A stretch of DNA of 64,000 bases, from contig JAILWY010000002.1 of NCBI GenBank assembly GCA_022113835.1, positions 3,636,501 to 3,700,500 of the forward strand, in the 5' to 3' direction. Numbering within the stretch: the stretch's first letter is position 1; each line of letters starts with the position of its first letter. The position numbers were made by a program, and so were the translations under genes. This document shows, in pieces, positions 59,470 through 64,000 of the stretch. The notes under the pieces were generated by a model, which was given only the letters and a program-made list of their open reading frames with translations, made no database searches and had not been told where the DNA came from. This stretch comes from Atopsyche davidsoni. Lineage: Eukaryota; Arthropoda; Insecta; Trichoptera; Hydrobiosidae.

Positions 59470-60226
59470 AAAGAAATGAATATTGTACTTATGTAAATAT
59501 TTTTTTGGAGAATTTCAGCAATATATCGTGGCTTTCTAGACACACACAAAGATGAGCAGATGCAGTGTGCACTAACGTCAAAACAAATATTTATTTTACA
59601 GTTAGTGGTTACACAGTTAAACCTTTAATCTGATTTGACCTGATTCAGACCTATTTCTGCCTGAAAATTTAAATTGAAAACACTGTTTGGATTAATATTG
59701 TATGTTTCAGTATAATTCCATTATTATTATTATAATGAAACAAAATTAAAATAAAGCCTGTATTTGTACCTGATTGAGAAATTATATGTGATGGACACTT
59801 TTTTCCTTTTAATGTTTTGGTACACTTAATACAGTTTTTCATCATAAAATGGTTTTTTTAATATAGTTTTTTAAAATTAATTTACTTGCAGAAATACTAT
59901 CCTACCTGAAATCAATGATCTAACGATTAAAATATTTGCTGTTCACCTAGAAATATTCATTTGGCTTTTACAATAAATAAAATTGTAGTTTTTGAAAATA
60001 ATAAAAAAATATATAATAATACGGAATAAAGGTAGACTTTTTAACAAAAAGGTAATTAAAGTTATCAATGATAAAGTTCAAAAAGGTACTTAGTAGTTTT
60101 TTTTATAATCGAAATTGATGGTTTTGTCCCCATGTATGTTTAGTATAATATTTTTAAAATAATATATTGCAATAATAGTTAATGCAACATAAAATAATTC
60201 ATTTTTATCATAACATCGATAAATTT
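59470..60226. other. AT-rich non-coding DNA
   Basis: No supported feature. Confidence 0.6.
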
Positions 60227-60249
60227 AAAAAAAAAAAAAAAAAAAAAAA
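60227..60249 (+). repeat. Poly-A run of 23
   Basis: The longest A-run in the window, directly followed by a short GC-rich tract (GAGCCGCCCTGCGCGTTGC). It could be the 3' tail of a retroposed sequence, but the upstream DNA is featureless. Confidence 0.6.
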
Positions 60250-60950
60250 CTGCAACGAGCCGCCCTGCGCGTTGCATTTTACACTCCAGCTTCGCACACA
60301 GTGGCGTGCATAAATAATGGTTTTACCATAGATAACGTAACTGAATGTAATCTTATGATGTAGTACAATTTAGTATACCCAATTACCTATTTTACATAGC
60401 AAATTTTATGCATCGATATACGTCATTGTGGTTTATTGCGTGATTGTTTTGTATAATATTATATTTATAAATGATGTTTTAATTTATCCTGCATAGTATT
60501 CTCTCATATTTACATAAAAAACAGATTGAAAATTAAGCCTACGGACTTAATGGAGCTATTCGATATACATATATTATCGACATACGTGTTTTATATTTTC
60601 ACTAATATCCAAACTTAAAGAGACTAAGTATCAAGCAATCTTTATGTTTTAGCTTTTATTTAATCTACAAATATGAATGATACAGATCTTTTTTGATATG
60701 ATCTAAATCAATAGCTTTTATTGTTAACCAAACTGGTATTCTATCCAGTGCTAAAACGCAAAATGCTAAAACGCTCACTATTAACTTTTCTTAGGCTTTG
60801 GTTATTCATATTTATTGATTGATAGAGGTTGGATTTTTTTGTGGGTGTTATATATTATATTTATCTCCGAGGTTTGTCGTTGCTCCGCAGTATCAAAAAT
60901 TTAAAAATAACTTTTCGATTGACGCCGTCGGGTTGCGCCGCTGTTGCGGC
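60250..60950. other. AT-rich flank of the 41-bp array
   Basis: No gene. The long plus frames that begin at 60819 and 60829 are only open because the array downstream lacks stops. Confidence 0.5.
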
Positions 60951-60958
60951 CAGTGGCA

Positions 60959-61245
60959 GCCAGTGGCGGCCCGCGAGCCCTCAGGCGCGGTCAGGGGCGC
61001 CCAGTGGAGGCTCGCGAGCCCCCAGGCACTGTCAGGGGCGGCCAGTGGCGGCTCGCGAGCCCCTGGGCCCTGTCAGGGGCGGCCAGTGGCGGCTCGCGAG
61101 CCCCTGGGCCCTGTCAGGGGCGGCCAGTGGCGGCTCGCGAGCCCCTGGGCCCTGTCAGGGGCGGCCAGTGGCGGCTCGCGAGCCCCTGGGCCCTGTCAGG
61201 GGCGGCCAGTGGCGGCTCGCGAGCCCCCGGGCCCTGTCAGGGGCG
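60959..61245 (+). repeat. GC-rich 41-bp tandem array, seven copies
   Basis: GCCAGTGG-type unit starts fall at 60959, 61000, 61041, 61082, 61123, 61164 and 61205, exactly 41 bp apart. The five right-hand copies are nearly identical; the first two are diverged. Each unit holds the palindrome GGCTCGCGAGCC and an inverted pair GCCCCTG...CAGGGGC with an 8-base loop. GC content is far above the surroundings. The unit has no stop on the plus strand, so all three plus frames stay open (60819-61316, 60829-61302, 60944-61342). Because 41 is not a multiple of three, each frame reads the same 41-residue cycle. I do not call these coding. Confidence 0.95.
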
Positions 61246-61754
61246 GCGCCGGCCGTACCGCCCGAGTGGCGAAATGGCGATTGTCGCGGTGTATTTGCGT
61301 AGCCATTGTTTTCTAGGCTCATTGTTTGCTCACTTTTATTAGTTTTGCTATTTTTTAACACAATGGCGCCATTATTTGCTCAAAATTGAACTAATTTTTA
61401 AATTTGATTTATTTGAGCGCTTAGACGTTGTGAGCTGCTCGTGTTTGTATTGTTCATACAAACTAGACGTTTTATTTTAATCTATTTTTTCTTACTCAAA
61501 GCGTTTCGCGATATAGTAGGAAATACGAAACTTTCTACGCAATATTTTATTAACCTTAAATTTTAAATATTTTATATTGTCGTTTCTTGTGTTTCTCGAC
61601 CAAGAAACAATCAAATTCAGATAAATTTAAAATGATTTATTGATCTTTTCAATAAAATGATTTATTGAACTTGCATTTAATAAAACTCCGTGCATTGAGT
61701 TCACACAAACATAATTTTATTAATCGCTTGACAATATTCAACATAGACGTTTTA
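61246..61754. other. Mixed DNA after the array
   Basis: The first 70 bp remain GC-rich. At 61362-61373 lies the palindrome AATGGCGCCATT. No gene is supported. Confidence 0.5.
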
Positions 61755-61825
61755 TAAGCGGATTCGAACCTTTTGACCTCCAGATACACAGCTAGACAAC
61801 ACCAGAGCCACATATAGAAGCAGCA
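61755..61825 (-). repeat. tRNA-like sequence (SINE head or tRNA pseudogene)
   Basis: On the minus strand a perfect box B (GGTTCGAATCC) lies at about 61760-61770. A box A-like element (TGGCTCTGGTG) lies about 40 bp upstream near 61800-61811, the spacing of an internal polymerase III promoter. T-arm pairing is incomplete and no clean anticodon arm forms. It is therefore a relic rather than a working tRNA. Confidence 0.5.
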
Positions 61826-63640
61826 CACATGATATAATCAATATTAACTTTCGCGATGCGAGAATTTATTCAGCATACTGTACACATGTGTATACGAATT
61901 GCTGTATGCCGCGTGTCAACATAGTCAGATTTTTGTTTAATATCGATATTTCGAGGCAAGGAATTCGTGAATACTGACAGCTGGCATATTTACGGATCAA
62001 TATTGATTGTGACTGAGTGTGCTCGCGCTGTGTGCTGGTGTGTTTTTATCATATTTTCAAACTAACTTTTTCTAGCAGTCTGGCGATGTGAAAATTTTTC
62101 GACAATAAAACCGTTCATTCGATTTCCCAAAACGACGCGAAACCCGTCACGCACAATATCAAACAAATTACACACTCCTGCAAAGAGATTTCTCCAGCCA
62201 GACTTTCAATAAAAAATATTTGAATTTACAAAAAAATATTTACTTTGCTACTTAGATCACAAATACAACTAAAAAAATATTTTTTTAGATGTTTTAATAT
62301 ATTGTGCTTTCATCTACATTATTGCAATTTTCTTGGTAAATGTCTAATACTAACATAATAATTTTTTTTTGTGCTCATTAATTTTTCAAAAAAAATAATA
62401 ACTGCGCAGTGTCTTGCGTGATCTAAAAATCTAAAAATTTATTATACAAATAGTGCAGAAGTATGATTTAATTAATTATATATAGAAATATACACACCTT
62501 CTTCGGCAAAACTGACATTTTTTAAAAAAATATATTCAATCCGTGTATTTGTTTTGTAATTATTGATACTTATTTTTTGTAGATTAACTGCTTTTAGAAG
62601 TCACCGCACGCCCTTGACAGGTAGGTTATATGGGGCACGATGTGAAGTCATAATCTTAAGCCATATCGACACACTTCAAATCGAAGGCCGCCCGAAGGTA
62701 AATAAAATAATTTATTTACCTAGTAATCCAGGTTTACTGATTCCCCGCGTAGTTTTAGAGTTTGTGAGTGTCACATATATATTTTATTATTACTCATTAG
62801 TCCACGTATCATTAACTTACCACCGTTCAATTTTATTCAACTACAAAGCATATAAGGCTTCAACGTTAAAAAATCGACCGTTATATAACGTTTACAAATA
62901 CTTTAGAGTTTATTTATATAAAAGTTCAACCATGTGTGTATATCTTGTATTATCATTTCCTAGAGTCTTCTTTGCCTAAATTATTAATATTTATATGATT
63001 GAGTGTTTGGTAATTATATCTTGTAACTTGTTGTATTGTCTTTCTCAAAACTAGTCTAGAATTACCTTTGCTTACCTGCATTATTCACGGCTAGGCTTTG
63101 AGTCAGCTTAAGCACAGGAAAGGCCGCATCGTTTGCCAAAAACAATTATTTTCATCACAATTATGAGCCACACGAGTATCTCAGTTAATGTCAGAGTTAC
63201 TCTCAAATAATATTTTTAGCATGACTTGGGTGATTTAGTACTCTGCTGCGACTAATTCCTTGCTACATTTAATATCTCATTAGCCCATCGTGTGTGCAAG
63301 CACGCAATTACGAGTTCCTTCTAGACTAGACTTCTTGACGGGGATATTTTAAATTATAGCACTTAGCCAATGTAGATTTCTCAAAACATATTTTAGAAAT
63401 AAACGTCAAGCTTTTAGTGAACTTCTTGCCAAGGCAGTCACAAAGGAATTTCCAAGTGAGAAGATAGAATTCACTATTTAAATGTTGTTTTATAAATTGT
63501 TATAAATCTTTAAATAATCGGTTAGTGAATTTTTTTTTAACATAATCATAACTTGTTTTCTTGGTATACGACGTTTTGTTTTTTATTACTGAATACATAC
63601 ACAGATTAAAAAATACTGAAATAAATATTATTAAAAAATG
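61826..63640. other. Mostly AT-rich non-coding DNA
   Basis: No gene is called. A GC-richer patch at 62595-62760 has two donor-like strings (ACAG|GTAGGT near 62618 and GAAG|GTAAAT near 62697) inside a 138-codon plus frame (62563-62979). That frame's product is A/T-driven (Y, I, S, F) in its second half and shows no known domain. Confidence 0.45.
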
Positions 63641-63683
63641 TTTGGTGGTGATTTGTTGTTGTAATCTGTTGGTTGGTTTTCAG

Positions 63684-64000
63684 TTGTGTAGCGCAAGCCG
63701 GGGCTCGTTGCTTGCACGACAGCACCTCCGCCGATTGAAATTCCAATAGAAAAAACTTCTATTCTCCGTAAATTGACCTCAATTTCGTATGAATTACGAG
63801 ATAACTCAAATCAGACCGATCCCCCATTGCCTCACTTCGAAATAACAAAAAACGGACAGTTTCACTCAGCAGCGTGCGGGTCCGGGCAAGGCGCGACTCG
63901 ACACGCATCTGTTCCAGTCGCTGGCAAGGATAATGCCCATAATGGACAGATAGCATGAAGCTCGGCGGCGTGACTAAGTCGGAACGACTATTATTGCGGC
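63684..64000 (+). other. GC-richer segment after a 3' splice-site motif
   Basis: TCTGTTGGTTGGTTTTCAG (ending 63683) is a good acceptor for plus-strand splicing. The following 317 bp are GC-richer up to the window edge. Plus and minus frames of 61-65 codons (63773-63958 and 63956-63759) are open but unrecognised. It could be an exon, perhaps untranslated, or conserved non-coding DNA cut by the window. Confidence 0.25.

Noticed and set aside
60959..61245. CRISPR array
   Set aside because: The units are contiguous tandem repeats without variable spacers, in a eukaryotic context.
60819..61342. Three overlapping plus-strand frames of 132-165 codons, Gly/Ala/Arg/Pro-rich
   Set aside because: They are open only because the 41-bp array lacks stops on this strand. 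All three frames encode the same cyclic peptide, and the non-repeat ends are A/T-driven.
61755..61825. Functional tRNA gene
   Set aside because: Box B is perfect, but T-stem pairing fails and the anticodon arm is not convincing.
62563..62979. 138-codon plus frame
   Set aside because: Second half is A/T-driven, no domain recognised, and donor-like motifs inside it argue against a single uninterrupted coding frame.

Overview
The window is AT-rich eukaryotic DNA and reads as a gene desert or very long intronic/intergenic stretch of an insect genome. A lepidopteran is my best guess, from the base composition, the dense short A/T tracts, the tRNA-derived SINE heads and the mix of degraded Tc1/mariner-type, hAT and non-LTR elements. 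This is an inference, not a proof. There are no operons and no intact multi-exon gene. No open frame looks like a complete protein-coding gene. Most frames of 60-160 codons are chance openings in A/T-rich or repetitive DNA.

Layout. 1-480 is a GC-richer segment with a good 5' splice-site motif. About 0.5-7.3 kb is AT-rich desert with a GAGA-type inverted pair, a 24-bp palindrome and a small hairpin. A tRNA-derived SINE head lies near 7.3 kb. From 8.4 to 17.6 kb lie at least five degenerate copies of one foldback repeat family, plus a block of CRE and TAATCC motifs at 14.75-15.01 kb. The best coding candidate is a 58-codon minus-strand first exon at 15886-16060 that ends exactly at a consensus GTAAGT donor. 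A second consensus minus-strand donor at 21217 could belong to an upstream untranslated exon. From 22 to 31 kb the sequence is desert punctuated by GC-richer islands that look like conserved non-coding (enhancer-type) DNA.

From 32 to 41 kb there are mobile elements: an internally deleted Tc1/mariner-type element (32127-32665), a roughly 630-bp repeat carrying a perfect hairpin (33490-34120), and an hAT element with a perfect 8-bp target-site duplication (40054-40519). From 41 to 55 kb are more island-like segments. These include a local cluster of eight GCCATNTT (PHO/YY1-type) sites at 47.9-51.7 kb, a G-quadruplex motif, an 18-bp and an 83-bp tandem repeat, and a second hAT end. From 56 to 61.3 kb are three remnants of one non-LTR retrotransposon, a second copy of the deleted mariner, an inverted second copy of the hairpin repeat, and a GC-rich seven-copy 41-bp tandem array. 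A second tRNA-like remnant is at 61.76 kb. The last 360 bp start with a good 3' splice-site motif and are GC-richer.

If the 15.9-kb exon is real, much of the window is its flanking regulatory or intronic DNA. The islands, including two pairs of related modules (24.17/37.57 kb and 40.93/58.57 kb), would then be candidate cis-regulatory elements. Calls of regulatory DNA rest on composition, motifs and internal repetition only. Cross-species alignment would decide them.
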